Notes: a model not told the origin generated them from the sequence alone. A stretch of DNA of 64,000 nucleotides from Deltaproteobacteria bacterium HGW-Deltaproteobacteria-8 (GCA_002840405.1 PHAR01000003.1:189946-253945); one strand, 5' to 3'. Positions 50,575 to 60,196 are shown, counted from the stretch's first letter. Program-made: numbers and translations.

Positions 50575-51254
50575 GCATCGGCGTGATCGTCCAGGCGCGC
50601 ATGTCCTCGTCGCGGCTGCCGGGGAAGGTTCTGCGCGAGGTCCGGGGCCGGGCCCTGCTCGGGCATCTTCTGGATGGCCTGCGCCAGGCCAAGGGCCCGG
50701 ACACCCTCCTGGTGGCGACATCGGTCGACCCCAGCGACGATGCGGTGGAGCAGTTCTGCCGGGCGGAGGGTGCGCGCTGCTGGCGCGGGCCGCTCGACGA
50801 TGTGGCGGCGCGATTTTTGGGCGCGGCGGAGGCGGCCTCGCTGGACGCCGCAGTGCGTATCTGCGCCGACAGCCCGCTCCTGGACCCTGCGTTGGTCGAC
50901 CAGGCCGTGGCCCTGTTTCGCCTGGGCGGGGCCGATCTGGTGAGCAACGTGCTGCGGCGCACCTATCCCAAGGGGCAGTCCGTGGAGGTGGTGTCTGTCG
51001 AAGCCCTGCGCCTGGCTGTGCGGGACATGGCTGAGGCCGAGGACCGCGAGCACGTGACGCGTTATCTGTATGCCCGGCCTGAGCGCTTTGCCATCCGTGG
51101 CTTTGAGTCCGGAACGGACTTGGGCGGGGTCAACATGAGCGTGGACACCGAGGCGGATCTGGCCCGATTCGCGGCGGTCATGGCCCGGCTCGCGCGGCCG
51201 CATTGGGAATATGGCTGGCGGCGGCTCATGGAGCTGGCCGGGGAGGGCGCATGA
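50571..51254 (+). CDS. SpsF-type nucleotidyltransferase (spore-coat polysaccharide family)
   Basis: 227 residues with VIVQARMSSSRLPGKVL at the N-terminus, the NTP-binding signature of SpsF/PtmE-type cytidylyl/guanylyltransferases, and ADSPLLDPALVDQAV. In legionaminate synthesis a related enzyme (PtmE/LegF variants) activates the sugar. The overlap with the previous and next genes (ATGA both) places it in one translation unit. The exact donor nucleotide is not determinable. Confidence 0.9.
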   Translation: MSIGVIVQARMSSSRLPGKVLREVRGRALLGHLLDGLRQAKGPDTLLVATSVDPSDDAVEQFCRAEGARCWRGPLDDVAARFLGAAEAASLDAAVRICADSPLLDPALVDQAVALFRLGGADLVSNVLRRTYPKGQSVEVVSVEALRLAVRDMAEAEDREHVTRYLYARPERFAIRGFESGTDLGGVNMSVDTEADLARFAAVMARLARPHWEYGWRRLMELAGEGA

Positions 51255-52264
51255 AGGAACTGCGGGTGGGCGTCCTCGGTCTGGGCATCGGCATGCGCCA
51301 TGCACGCACGGTGCAGGGGCACCCCGCCGCTGCGCTGGCCGCCCTGTGCGACCCGGACACTACGGCCCTGGCAGCGGGCGGGAAGGAATTTCCCCAGGCG
51401 CGCCTCTTCTCCAGCCCGGAGGAGTTCCTCGACGCCCCGGACCTGGATGTGGTCTGCATCGCCTCTCCGGACGACGCGCATTTCGCGCAGGCCAGGGGAG
51501 CCCTGGAGCGCGGCCGGCATGTCTTTGTGGAAAAGCCCCTCTGCCAGCACGAGGGGCAGACCAGGAGCCTGGCGGAGCTGCTGGCCAGGCGGCCGGAGCT
51601 GCGCCTGTCCTCCAACCTGGTGCTGCGGACCTGTCCGCGTTTTTTAGCCCTCCGGCAGGGGCTGGAGCAGGGCCGGCTCGGCACGCTGTACCACATCGAG
51701 GCCGACTATTTCTGGGGCCGCAAGCACAAGCTGCTGGGGGGCTGGCGGGCGGAGATGGATTTCTATTCGATCATCCAGGGAGCGGCCGTGCACATGGTCG
51801 ACCTGGCGCTGTTTCTCACCGGCCGGCGGCCCCTGGCGGTGACGGCTCTGGGCAGCGATGTCGGCGTGCGGGGCACGGCCCAGCGGCACAACGCCTTTGC
51901 CGTGCTCCTGCTGCGTTTCGCCGACGGCCTCTCGGCCAAGATCGCGGCCCACGGCGGGTGCGAGCATCCGCATTTCCACCGCGTGGCGGCCTATGGCGAG
52001 CGCGGAGTGTTCCAGGCCGAGCTGGCCGGGGCCGGCTGGATCGGGTCGAGCGAGCCGGAGGCCTCACCCGAGCCGGAGGCTGCGGCCTATCCCGGCCGGG
52101 AGGAGCGCGGCCTGGTGCTTGCGAGTTTTCTGGATGCGCTGCGCGGATCGGCTGTTCAGCCCCTGGTGAGCCAGGCGGACAGCTTTGCCGCCATGAGCAT
52201 CTGCCATGCGGCGGACCGGTCCGTCGCCACCGGGCAGGAGTGCCCCATCGAATACCTGTGCTAG
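51251..52264 (+). CDS. Gfo/Idh/MocA family oxidoreductase
   Basis: 337-residue NAD(P)-dependent dehydrogenase with VGVLGLGIGMRHARTV at the N-terminus, catalytic EKP motif in HVFVEKPLCQHEGQTR and a C-terminal beta-sheet domain with FHRVAAYGERGVF. It probably oxidises a C3- or C4-hydroxyl of a sugar nucleotide, as its family does in other bacterial amino sugar pathways. ATG 51251 overlaps the SpsF-type stop (ATGA). The longer frame to 51203 is not used. Confidence 0.9.
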   Translation: MKELRVGVLGLGIGMRHARTVQGHPAAALAALCDPDTTALAAGGKEFPQARLFSSPEEFLDAPDLDVVCIASPDDAHFAQARGALERGRHVFVEKPLCQHEGQTRSLAELLARRPELRLSSNLVLRTCPRFLALRQGLEQGRLGTLYHIEADYFWGRKHKLLGGWRAEMDFYSIIQGAAVHMVDLALFLTGRRPLAVTALGSDVGVRGTAQRHNAFAVLLLRFADGLSAKIAAHGGCEHPHFHRVAAYGERGVFQAELAGAGWIGSSEPEASPEPEAAAYPGREERGLVLASFLDALRGSAVQPLVSQADSFAAMSICHAADRSVATGQECPIEYLC

Positions 52265-52279
52265 GGCAAAGGGGAAAAC

Positions 52280-53434
52280 GTGACACGACAGATACCGTTT
52301 GGAAAACCGATCATAGGGGATGAGGAGCGGCGGGCCGTGGCCGAGGTGCTGGAAGGCACCACGCTGGTGCACGGCCCACGGGTGAAGCGCTTTGAGGCGG
52401 ATTTCGCCGCGTATGCTGGCGCGCCGCACGCCCTGGCCGTGGGCTCGTGCACCGCCGGGCTGCACCTCGCCTGGTTCGACCTGGGCATCGGCCCCGGCGA
52501 CGAGGTCATTGTGCCCGCGCAGACCCACACGGCCACGGCCCATGCCGTGGAGTACACGGGCGCGCGTCCGGTCTTCGTGGACTGCGACCCGCAAACCGGC
52601 AACATCGACCCGGAGGGCGTCGCGGCGGCTGTGGGGCCGCGCACGCGGGGCATCTGCGTGGTGCACTACCTGGGGCTGCCGGTGGACATGGACCGCATCA
52701 ACGCCATCGCCGCGCCGCGCGGCCTGTTTGTCCTGGAGGACTGCGCCCTGTCCATCGGGGCCAAGTACAAGGGGGTGCACACCGGCCTGCTCGGCGACGC
52801 CGGGGTGTTCTCTTTCTACCCCGTGAAGCATATGACCACGGCTGAGGGCGGCATGTTCATCACCCGCCATGCGGACTTGGCCGAGCGCATCGGCAAGAAG
52901 CGCGCCTTCGGCGTGGACCGCGTGGTGGGCGAACGCAAGCAGCCCGGCGTATATGATGTGGTCTGCCTGGGCTACAACTATCGCATGAACGAGCTGGAGG
53001 CGGCGCTGGGCGTGGAGCAGCTGCGCCGCATGGACGGCTTTCTGGCCCGCCGCAGGGAGAACTACCTGCGGTTGGAGCTCGGGCTGGGCCGCCTGGAAGG
53101 GCTGCGGGTGCTGGCCTCTGCCGGCGGTGACGAGGCGCAAGGCAGCTTCTACTGCCTGAGCATGGTGCTCGACGAGGCGCTGCGGCCACACCGGGCGGAC
53201 CTCGTGGAGAAGCTCTCGGCCCTGGGCGTGGGCACCAGCGTGTACTACCCCAGGCCCGTGCCGCACATGAGCTACTATCGGGAGAAATACGGCTTCGGCG
53301 AGGACAGCTTCCCCCACGCCGCGGCGATCAGTTACGGGTCCGTGGCGCTGCCGGTGGGGCCGCACCTGGGACCCGAAGACATGGACTACATCGTCGATTC
53401 GGTGAAACATGCCATAAGCGAGGTGCGCGGATGA
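52280..53434 (+). CDS. DegT/DnrJ/EryC1 aminotransferase (second in window)
   Basis: PLP-dependent sugar aminotransferase of 384 residues. GTG 52280 has AAAGGGGAAAAC upstream. It starts TRQIPFGKPIIGDEERRAVAEVL; PLP lysine in FSFYPVKHMTTAEGGM, with ALSIGAKYKG preceding. It is of the PseC/LegC-type class that aminates a keto intermediate made by the following dehydratase/epimerase in the same operon. The overlap with the epimerase is ATGA. Confidence 0.9.
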   Translation: MTRQIPFGKPIIGDEERRAVAEVLEGTTLVHGPRVKRFEADFAAYAGAPHALAVGSCTAGLHLAWFDLGIGPGDEVIVPAQTHTATAHAVEYTGARPVFVDCDPQTGNIDPEGVAAAVGPRTRGICVVHYLGLPVDMDRINAIAAPRGLFVLEDCALSIGAKYKGVHTGLLGDAGVFSFYPVKHMTTAEGGMFITRHADLAERIGKKRAFGVDRVVGERKQPGVYDVVCLGYNYRMNELEAALGVEQLRRMDGFLARRRENYLRLELGLGRLEGLRVLASAGGDEAQGSFYCLSMVLDEALRPHRADLVEKLSALGVGTSVYYPRPVPHMSYYREKYGFGEDSFPHAAAISYGSVALPVGPHLGPEDMDYIVDSVKHAISEVRG

Positions 53435-54480
53435 TTCCCATTCAAGGCAGAAGAGTCGTTCTCATCGGCGGGGCGGGGTTCATTGGCCACAACCTGGCCC
53501 TTCAGCTCAAGGCGCTCGGCGCCGAGGTCTCGGTCATCGACGGCCTGCAGGTGAACAACGTGCTGGCCTTTTCCTCCACGGATACCAAGGTGGCCAACCG
53601 CGCCTTTTATCTGGCCATGCTGAACCAGCGGCTGGAGCTCATGCGCAAGCACAACGTGCCGGTGTACATCCAGGACGCGCGCGACTACCACGCCCTGAAC
53701 CGGCTCCTGATCGACATCGCCCCGCAGGTTGTGGTGCAGCTGGCCGCAGTCTCCCACGCCAACAAGTCGAACAAGGACCCATTTTCCACCTTCGACCACA
53801 GCTTCCGCACCCTGGAAAACGCCCTGGACTGCTCGCGCGGGTTCAAGGTGGAGCACTTCATCTATTTTTCCTCCAGCATGGTCTATGGCCATTTCGAGGG
53901 CGGCCACGTTACCGAGGACACGCATTGCGAGCCGCTGGGCATTTACGGCGCGCTCAAGTACGGCGGGGAGAAGCTTGTCATCGCCTACAACCAGGCCTTT
54001 GATCTGCCCTACACCATCATCCGCCCCTCGGCGCTCTACGGGCAGCGTTGCGTCAGCCGCCGGGTCGGGCAGATCTTCATTGAGAACGCCCTGCAGGGCA
54101 CGGAGATCACGATCCAGGGCGACGGCTCCGACGGCCTGGATTTCACCTACATCGACGACGTGGTGCAGGGCATTGTGACCGTCATCGGCAACGAGAATTC
54201 CCGCAACCAGATCTTCAACATGACCTATGGCGAGGCCCGGACCCTGAAGCAGATGGCCGAGATAGTGCTCGAACATTTTCCGGAGGTGCGCATCAACTAC
54301 GTGCCCAAGGACAAGCTGATGCCCGACCGCGGCACCCTCTGCATGGACAAGGCCCAGGCGCTGCTTGGCTTCACCCCGGCCTGGTCCCTGGAGCGCGGCT
54401 TCCCCGAATACATCCGCTGGTATCAGGAGATGGTCAAGACCGAGAAGATGGACGGCAAGATGCCGGTAACCTACGGGTAG
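53431..54480 (+). CDS. NAD-dependent epimerase/dehydratase (SDR)
   Basis: Extended SDR of 349 residues: VVLIGGAGFIGHNLALQLKALG, YFSSSMVYG, catalytic YGALKYGGEK, and IRPSALYGQRCVSRRVGQIFIENALQG. The QVNNVLAF segment after the nucleotide-binding domain is characteristic of some nucleotide-sugar epimerases. Position behind the aminotransferase and before GNAT and neuB suggests a 4,6-dehydratase, as in legionaminate/pseudaminate or GDP/UDP-sugar routes, but a 4-epimerase is also possible. Confidence 0.88.
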   Translation: MIPIQGRRVVLIGGAGFIGHNLALQLKALGAEVSVIDGLQVNNVLAFSSTDTKVANRAFYLAMLNQRLELMRKHNVPVYIQDARDYHALNRLLIDIAPQVVVQLAAVSHANKSNKDPFSTFDHSFRTLENALDCSRGFKVEHFIYFSSSMVYGHFEGGHVTEDTHCEPLGIYGALKYGGEKLVIAYNQAFDLPYTIIRPSALYGQRCVSRRVGQIFIENALQGTEITIQGDGSDGLDFTYIDDVVQGIVTVIGNENSRNQIFNMTYGEARTLKQMAEIVLEHFPEVRINYVPKDKLMPDRGTLCMDKAQALLGFTPAWSLERGFPEYIRWYQEMVKTEKMDGKMPVTYG

Positions 54481-54486
54481 CGTGCT

Positions 54487-55212
54487 GTGGACTGGTTCGT
54501 GCCGGATGGCTTCCTCTCTGCGGTGATGGACCGCGACGCCTGCTGGCTCAAGGCCGCGCCCGCCGCTGCGGAGGTCGGGGGCTTTGCCGCGGCCTGCGCC
54601 GCCAGGAGAGACGATCCCCGCTGGTTTGCCACGAGCAAGGTGGCCGCCGCGAATAGGGAGGCGCTGGACTGGGTGCAGCAAGAGGGCTTCCGCGTCGTGG
54701 ACATGAACCTCTGCTTCGAGGGCCATCCGGAGGCTCCGGGCGGCTGGGACGGAACGGTGCGCCCGGCCATCCCGGAGGATGAACCCTGGGTGCGCAGCCT
54801 GGCCGCAGGCAGCCTGACCCTGAGCCGCTTCCACCAGGATCCGCGCATCCCGGATGAGCTGGCCGGACGCATCAAGGCCGGGTGGGTGGGGAACTATTTC
54901 TCCGGCTTGCGCGGGCAGGCCATGCTGGTGGCTGAGAAAGACGGCCAGGGGGTGGGTTTCCTGCTGCTGCTCGTGACGGCCGAGGCCCTGGTGGTGGACC
55001 TGGTGGCCGTGGACGCGTCGCTGCGCCGCCAGGGGGTGGCCCGGGCCATGCTCGGCGCGGCCATGGGCGGCGTTGGCGCGGGCCTGCGCCTGCGCGCGGG
55101 CACCCAGGCGGCAAACGCGGCCAGCATCCGGCTGTACGAGAACCTGGGCCTGCGTCTTTGCGCCGCGCACTACGTGCTGCACGCCCACGGGGGGAGCCAT
55201 GCGCATCGGTAG
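54487..55212 (+). CDS. GNAT family N-acetyltransferase
   Basis: 241 residues from GTG 54487. The C-terminal GNAT domain is clear: VVDLVAVDASLRRQGVARAMLGAAM (acetyl-CoA binding loop RRQGVA) followed by GTQAANAASIRLYENLGLRLCAAHYVLH. The N-terminal 100 residues are a diverged half. It is likely the N-acetyltransferase that acylates the amino sugar before condensation by NeuB. Its end overlaps the NeuB-like start by 14 bases. Confidence 0.85.
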   Translation: MDWFVPDGFLSAVMDRDACWLKAAPAAAEVGGFAAACAARRDDPRWFATSKVAAANREALDWVQQEGFRVVDMNLCFEGHPEAPGGWDGTVRPAIPEDEPWVRSLAAGSLTLSRFHQDPRIPDELAGRIKAGWVGNYFSGLRGQAMLVAEKDGQGVGFLLLLVTAEALVVDLVAVDASLRRQGVARAMLGAAMGGVGAGLRLRAGTQAANAASIRLYENLGLRLCAAHYVLHAHGGSHAHR

Positions 55213-56215
55213 CCACGACACCGCCGAGCGGGTCTTCATCATCGCCGAGATCGGCAACAACCACGAGGGCGACTTCGGCCTGGCGCGCGAGATGGTCGCA
55301 GCGGCGGCGGCCTGTGGCGTAGACGCCGTGAAGTTTCAGACCATCGTTCCGGAGCGGCTCGTCTCCGCGCTGCAGAAAGAACGCGTGGCTCAGCTTTCGC
55401 GCTTCCGCCTGAGCCGCGACCAGTTTGTCCTGCTGGCTGGGGAGGCCCGGGCACGGGGCATCGAGTTCCTGTCCACGCCCTTTGACGTGGACTCGGCGGA
55501 GTTTCTGGACACCCTGGTGCCGGCCTTCAAGGTGGCCTCGCCGGACAACACGTTCTTTCCGCTGCTGCGGGCCGTAGCCGCCACTGGCAAGCCGGTGCTG
55601 CTCTCCGCCGGGTTGTGCGACGGGCAGGAGCTGGCCGAGAGCGTGAACTTCCTGCGCGGGGCCTGGGGAGCGGGGCCAGAGGCCGACGTGTCGGACCGCC
55701 TGGCGCTTCTGCACTGCGTCTCGGCCTATCCCACCCCGGAAGCCGAGGCGGGCCTGGGAGCCATCACCCGCCTGGGAGCGTTCGGCGCCACGCCCGGCTA
55801 TTCCGACCACTGCCTGGGCATCGAGGCGGCGGTGCTCTCTGTGGCCGCCGGGGCGCGCATCGTGGAGAAGCATTTCACCATCGACAAGCACCGCTCCGCC
55901 TTCCGCGACCATCAGCTTTCCGCCGACCCGGCGGACATCGTGGCGCTGGTCGCGCGCATCCGCCAGGCCGAGGCCCTGCTCGGCTCGGGCCAAGTGTGCT
56001 GCGCCCCTTGCGAGGAAGCAGGGCGCGTGGCCTACCGCCGGTCCGTGGTTGCGGCGGCGGATGTTCCCGCAGGCACTCGGCTGGGGCCTGAGCATCTGGA
56101 CTGGGTGCGGCCCGGCGGCGGGCTGGCCCCGGGCGGGGAGGCCGCGATTCTCGGACGGGTGCTGCGCACGGACAAGCGGAGGGGCGAGATGCTCCTGGTC
56201 GGGGACGTGGAGTAG
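55199..56215 (+). CDS. neuB: N-acetylneuraminate/legionaminate-type synthase (NeuB family)
   Basis: Condenses an N-acetyl-hexosamine with phosphoenolpyruvate to a nine-carbon nonulosonic acid; 338 residues from ATG 55199 (GGGGGAG upstream). The TIM barrel starts FIIAEIGNNHEGDFGLAREMV, VDAVKFQT; metal/active-site segments are GYSDHCLGIEAAVLSVAAGARIVEKHFT. The C-terminal SAF (antifreeze-like) domain reads RSVVAAADVPAGTRLGPEHLDWVRPGGG. Together with the neuA-like gene it defines the island. A legionaminic or pseudaminic synthase cannot be distinguished by eye from NeuB. Confidence 0.95.
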   Translation: MRIGSHDTAERVFIIAEIGNNHEGDFGLAREMVAAAAACGVDAVKFQTIVPERLVSALQKERVAQLSRFRLSRDQFVLLAGEARARGIEFLSTPFDVDSAEFLDTLVPAFKVASPDNTFFPLLRAVAATGKPVLLSAGLCDGQELAESVNFLRGAWGAGPEADVSDRLALLHCVSAYPTPEAEAGLGAITRLGAFGATPGYSDHCLGIEAAVLSVAAGARIVEKHFTIDKHRSAFRDHQLSADPADIVALVARIRQAEALLGSGQVCCAPCEEAGRVAYRRSVVAAADVPAGTRLGPEHLDWVRPGGGLAPGGEAAILGRVLRTDKRRGEMLLVGDVE

Positions 56216-56219
56216 CGGC

Positions 56220-58058
56220 ATGTGCGGCATAGCCGGATACATCGGGACCAGCCCGCCAACGGACGAGCGCGTGGCCTCCTGCCTGCGCAGCCTGGACCAC
56301 CGCGGCCCCGACGGCAGCGGAGTGTACCGCCACGCGGGCAAGAACGGGCGGCACGCCTGCCTGCTGCACACCCGGCTGGCCATCATCGACCTGGACGAGC
56401 GTTCGGCGCAGCCCATGCGCCGGGAAGGGCGCGTCATCGTCTTCAACGGCGAGGTGTACAACTACCTGGAGGTGCGGGAGCGCCTGGCCGCGCAGGGCGA
56501 AGCCTTCCGCACCGGCAGCGACACCGAGGTGCTGCTGGCCGCCCTTGGCCGGGACGCCTCCCCAGGCAAGGCAGAGGCCCTGGACGGCCTGGAGGGCATG
56601 TGGGCCTTCGCCATGTACGACGAGGCGTCGGAGTCGCTGCTTTTGTGCCGCGACCGCTTCGGCGAGAAGCCGCTGTTTTTGTACGAGACCGCAGACGGCC
56701 TGTATTTCGCCTCCGAGGTCAAAGCGCTCATGGCCCTGTCCGGCCAGTGCTTTGCGCCGAACCTGCGCCATGTCCGGCGCAACCTCCTGGCTGGCTACCG
56801 CTTTTTATACAAGACCACGGACACCTTCTTTCTCGGCGTGCGCGAATTGGGCCGGGGCAGGCTGCTCGGCCTGGGGCCGGGGGGCGAGGCCGTGGAATCC
56901 GCATACTGGTCGCCGAAGGTCCGCATCGAACCGGACATGAGCTTTGCCGAGGCCGTGGCCGGGGCCAGGGAACGCCTGCTCCGGTCCATGGAGCTGCGCC
57001 TGCGCGCGGACGTCCCCTTGGCTTTCTGCCAAAGCGGCGGAGTGGATTCCAGCTCGCTCATCGCCATCGCCAAGCGCGTTTTCGGCTACGACGTGCACGG
57101 CTTCACCGTGGTCAACAAGGACGAGCGCTACGACGAGTGGGACCTGGTCCAGGCCACCATCGACGAGCTGGGGTTGCGGCACACCTCAATCCCCGTGGAC
57201 ACGGCGGACTTTCTGCCCAATCTTCGCGACGTGGTGCGCGCGCACGATGCGCCGCCCTGCACCATCAGCTACTATGCCCATTGGCTGCTGTTGCGCAGCG
57301 TGGCCGCCCACGGCTACAAGGTCTCCCTCAGCGGCACCGGGGCGGATGAGCTTTTCACCGGCTATTACGACCACCACGCCATGTATCTGGCCGAGATGCA
57401 CGGCACCCCGGACTTCGACGAGGCCCTGGCCAACTGGCGGGAGCACATACGGCCCGTGGTGCGCAACCCGCTGTTGCAGGACCCCCTGGCCTTTGTGAAG
57501 AACCCCGGCCAGCGCGGACACATCACCCTGGAGCAGGACAGCTTCGCAGGCCTGCTGTGCGACAACTGGGCACAGGAATTCACTGAGGAGCGCTACACCG
57601 ACGGGCTTCTGCGCAACCGCATGCTCAACGAGCTGTTCGTGGAGACCATCCCGCCGCCGCTGCGCGAGGACGACCTGAACGCCATGTGCTTCTCCGTGGA
57701 GAACCGCTCGCCGTACCTGGACCGCGACCTTTTCGAGTTTTGCAACGCCATCCCCACGCGGCACCTCATCCGCGACGGATTCAACAAAAAGGTGCTGCGG
57801 GAGGCCATGCGCGGCATCACGCCGGACTGCATCCTCGACCAGCGCCGGAAGGTGGGCTTCAACGCTCCGTTGTTCGATTTCCTGGACGTGGCCGACCCGG
57901 CGGTGCGCGCGCAGCTGCTGGCCGACGGCCCCATCTACGGGCTGGTGCGGCGCGAGGGCATCGCCGCCATGCTGGAGCCCGGGCGCCTGTCCAACAGCCA
58001 GAGCAAGTTCCTGTTCAGCTTTGTGGCCAGCGCGCTGTTTCTGGAAGAATTCTCCTAA
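56220..58058 (+). CDS. asnB: Asparagine synthase-type amidotransferase
   Basis: Glutamine-dependent amidotransferase of 612 residues. ATG 56220 gives Cys2 as the N-terminal nucleophile (MCGIAGYIG), with RGPDGSG and FNGEVYNY glutaminase motifs and SGGVDSSSL as the PP-loop in the synthetase domain. In glycan loci such AsnB paralogues amidate uronic or nonulosonic acid carboxyls. Whether it is a genuine asparagine synthetase or a sugar amidotransferase cannot be decided from the sequence. It starts 4 nt after the neuB stop. Confidence 0.9.
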   Translation: MCGIAGYIGTSPPTDERVASCLRSLDHRGPDGSGVYRHAGKNGRHACLLHTRLAIIDLDERSAQPMRREGRVIVFNGEVYNYLEVRERLAAQGEAFRTGSDTEVLLAALGRDASPGKAEALDGLEGMWAFAMYDEASESLLLCRDRFGEKPLFLYETADGLYFASEVKALMALSGQCFAPNLRHVRRNLLAGYRFLYKTTDTFFLGVRELGRGRLLGLGPGGEAVESAYWSPKVRIEPDMSFAEAVAGARERLLRSMELRLRADVPLAFCQSGGVDSSSLIAIAKRVFGYDVHGFTVVNKDERYDEWDLVQATIDELGLRHTSIPVDTADFLPNLRDVVRAHDAPPCTISYYAHWLLLRSVAAHGYKVSLSGTGADELFTGYYDHHAMYLAEMHGTPDFDEALANWREHIRPVVRNPLLQDPLAFVKNPGQRGHITLEQDSFAGLLCDNWAQEFTEERYTDGLLRNRMLNELFVETIPPPLREDDLNAMCFSVENRSPYLDRDLFEFCNAIPTRHLIRDGFNKKVLREAMRGITPDCILDQRRKVGFNAPLFDFLDVADPAVRAQLLADGPIYGLVRREGIAAMLEPGRLSNSQSKFLFSFVASALFLEEFS

Positions 58059-58082
58059 CCAAGGGCAAGGCAGGGACCGGGC

Positions 58083-58709
58083 ATGTTCTCCTTTCTGGCG
58101 CTTCTCACGAACTCGCGGTACTGGCTGCTCCACAGCCTGCTCATGCGGCTGGTCCTGCGCTGCTACGGCGTGCGGGTGGGGCGCGGCTTCTACATGCAGG
58201 GCGTGCCCCGGCTCAAGCTCAAGGGTTTGGGCAGAAACATCGTCTTCGAGGACAACGTCCGCATCCTGGGCGACATCGACTTGCGCAACCGCGAGAACGG
58301 CAGGATCATCTTCCGCACGGGAGTGACGGTGGAGGGGAACTGCCGGTTCGTTTCCGCCCGCGAGGGCACCATCGACATCGGCGAGGGCTCCATAGTCACG
58401 GCCTACGCCATCATCAACGGAGGAGCCGATGTCCTTGTGGGACGGCAGTGCATCATCGGCCCCCGCGCCTCCATCAACGCCAACGAGCACCGCTTCGAGC
58501 GGGACGTGCCCGTGCGGCAGCAGGGGTTCGTGCATGCGGACGTCATCATCGAGGACGACTGCTGGCTGGCCGCGAACGTCGTGCTCATGAAGGGCGTGCG
58601 CCTGGGCAAGGGGTCGATCATCGGAGCCGGGGCCGTGGTCACGCGGGACACCGAGCCGTATTCCATCAACGGCGGCGTGCCCGCGAAAAAGATCGGCGAG
58701 CGCCGCTGA
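58083..58709 (+). CDS. Left-handed beta-helix (hexapeptide) acyltransferase
   Basis: A 208-residue protein with an N-terminal hydrophobic region (FLALLTNSRYWLLHSLLMRLVL), then hexapeptide repeats (NVRILGDIDL, GVTVEGNCRFV, IGEGSIVTAYAIING, VIIEDDCWLAANVVLMKGV, GSIIGAGAVVT) and the end SINGGVPAKKIG. These belong to the WbbJ/NeuD-like O-acetyltransferases. Likely acetylates the sugar or the completed glycan. GGGACCGGGC upstream of the ATG is a weak ribosome site. Confidence 0.9.
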   Translation: MFSFLALLTNSRYWLLHSLLMRLVLRCYGVRVGRGFYMQGVPRLKLKGLGRNIVFEDNVRILGDIDLRNRENGRIIFRTGVTVEGNCRFVSAREGTIDIGEGSIVTAYAIINGGADVLVGRQCIIGPRASINANEHRFERDVPVRQQGFVHADVIIEDDCWLAANVVLMKGVRLGKGSIIGAGAVVTRDTEPYSINGGVPAKKIGERR

Positions 58710-58730
58710 CACGGTGGCCGGGGAGAGAAC

Positions 58731-59858
58731 ATGCACTACTGCGCCCGATGCCTGATGCCGGACACCAAGCCGTATCTGACCTTTGACGACGAGGGCGTGT
58801 GCGGGGCCTGCCGCGCGCACGAGCAGAAGACCGGGGCCCTGGCGGGCATCGACTGGGCGGCGAGGGCCGCGCGCTTCGAGGAGCTGGTGGAGGAGGCCCG
58901 CGCTGTGCGGGCACCGTATTTCGACGCCCTGGTGCCCGTGAGCGGCGGGAAGGACAGCATCACCCAGGTGCACAGGCTGCTTGGGCGCGGGTTGCGCATC
59001 CTGGCCGTCAACGTGGACTACGGCATCAAGACCGGCATCGGCGAGGAGAACCTGGCCCGCATCCCGGAAATGGGCGCGACCCTGTTCACCGTGCGGCCGG
59101 AGCTGGCGCTGCACAAGCGGCTCATCCGCATCGGTTTTCTGGACTACGGCGACCCGGACCTCTTGAGCCACACCCTGCTGCACGCAGCGCCCCTGCACGT
59201 GGCCATGGCCTTTGACGTTCCCCTCGTGCTGCTGGGCGAGAACTCGGCGTTCGAATACGGCGGGGACGCGGATCTCGCGGCGCTGAACCAGGTCAACCGT
59301 GCCTGGTTCTCGCGCTATGCCGCCAACGCCGGCCGCGATGCGCGCTTCGTTTCCGAGCGCTACGACATCCCCATGTCCGCCCTCGCTCTGTACGACTTCC
59401 CGGACGAAGTCGTGGGCTCGGGCACGCGCACGGTGTTTTCCAGCTATTACTTCCCGTGGGATTCCGAGGAGCACTTCCGCATCGCCCAGGGCTACGGGTT
59501 CAAGGCCCTGGACGCCCCGCGCGAGGGAACCTACCGGACCTATGTCGGCATCGACGAGAAGATCAACCGCATCCACCAGTATTTCAAGGTTTTGAAATTT
59601 GGCTACGGCCGGGCGACGGACCATGCCTGCGAGGACCTCCGGGCTGGCCGTTTGACCAGGGCCGCGGCCAAGGAGCTGGTCAAACGGTACGACCTCGAGC
59701 CGTTGTCTGAGGAGTATGTGCAAGATTTCTGCGCTTTTGCCGAGATCACGGCGCAGCAGTTCCAGGCCGTAATGGAGGCAAACCGCAACCCAGCCGTGTG
59801 GAGCCGAGGCGCAGACGGCGCCTGGAGCATTCCCGGCCACCTGGAGGACACGGCATGA
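58731..59858 (+). CDS. N-acetyl sugar amidotransferase (PseA/WbpG-like)
   Basis: PP-loop amidotransferase of 375 residues. The four N-terminal cysteines, CARC and CGAC (HYCARCLMP, DEGVCGACRAHE), are a zinc-binding pair, and the ATP-binding PVSGGKDS lies at about 70. PseA in Campylobacter converts pseudaminic acid to its acetamidino form; WbpG makes an amidino GalNAcA. No HisH/HisF glutaminase pair follows here; ammonia might come from AsnB. The start ATG has GGGGAGAGAAC upstream. Confidence 0.9.
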   Translation: MHYCARCLMPDTKPYLTFDDEGVCGACRAHEQKTGALAGIDWAARAARFEELVEEARAVRAPYFDALVPVSGGKDSITQVHRLLGRGLRILAVNVDYGIKTGIGEENLARIPEMGATLFTVRPELALHKRLIRIGFLDYGDPDLLSHTLLHAAPLHVAMAFDVPLVLLGENSAFEYGGDADLAALNQVNRAWFSRYAANAGRDARFVSERYDIPMSALALYDFPDEVVGSGTRTVFSSYYFPWDSEEHFRIAQGYGFKALDAPREGTYRTYVGIDEKINRIHQYFKVLKFGYGRATDHACEDLRAGRLTRAAAKELVKRYDLEPLSEEYVQDFCAFAEITAQQFQAVMEANRNPAVWSRGADGAWSIPGHLEDTA

Positions 59859-60196
59859 AGGCGCGGCTGACCGATACCCCGCGTGAGTTCCTGGCCGCAG
59901 GCGAGCGCATCCGCGATTTCGGGCAGGTGGAGCTGGCCCCGGGGGAGATGCTGAGCGTGGCGACGCAGTCCGGGAGGCAGTGCGACGTGACGGCCACGGG
60001 CTGGGGGCTGTACCTCGCCCCGTCGCTCGACGGGCGGCTGGCGGAGCAGGGCTTTCGCGTGGCCCTGGTGGAGAACGCCCAGGGCAAGCACTTCCTCAAC
60101 GCCGTTGAGGAGGACAAGGCCGAGCTGTTCCGCGCGTACTTGACGGAGCAGGGCGGCCGCGTCGTGCAATGGCTCGGGTGCGGGCCGCTATTTTGA
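59855..60196 (+). CDS. Hypothetical protein in glycan operon (113 aa)
   Basis: A 113-residue protein, ATGA-overlapped with the amidotransferase gene. It starts MKARLTDTPREFLAAGERIRDFG and has a GQVELAPGEMLSVATQSGRQCDVTATGWGLYL-type beta-rich core. No family recognised; the length and overlap suggest a subunit or partner of the amidotransferase. No signal peptide or membrane segment. Confidence 0.75.
   Translation: MKARLTDTPREFLAAGERIRDFGQVELAPGEMLSVATQSGRQCDVTATGWGLYLAPSLDGRLAEQGFRVALVENAQGKHFLNAVEEDKAELFRAYLTEQGGRVVQWLGCGPLF

Noticed and set aside
57186-59840. An 884-residue open frame on the minus strand
   Set aside because: It lies across the asnB-type, acyltransferase and amidotransferase genes, all well supported on the plus strand; no domain visible in the reverse frame.
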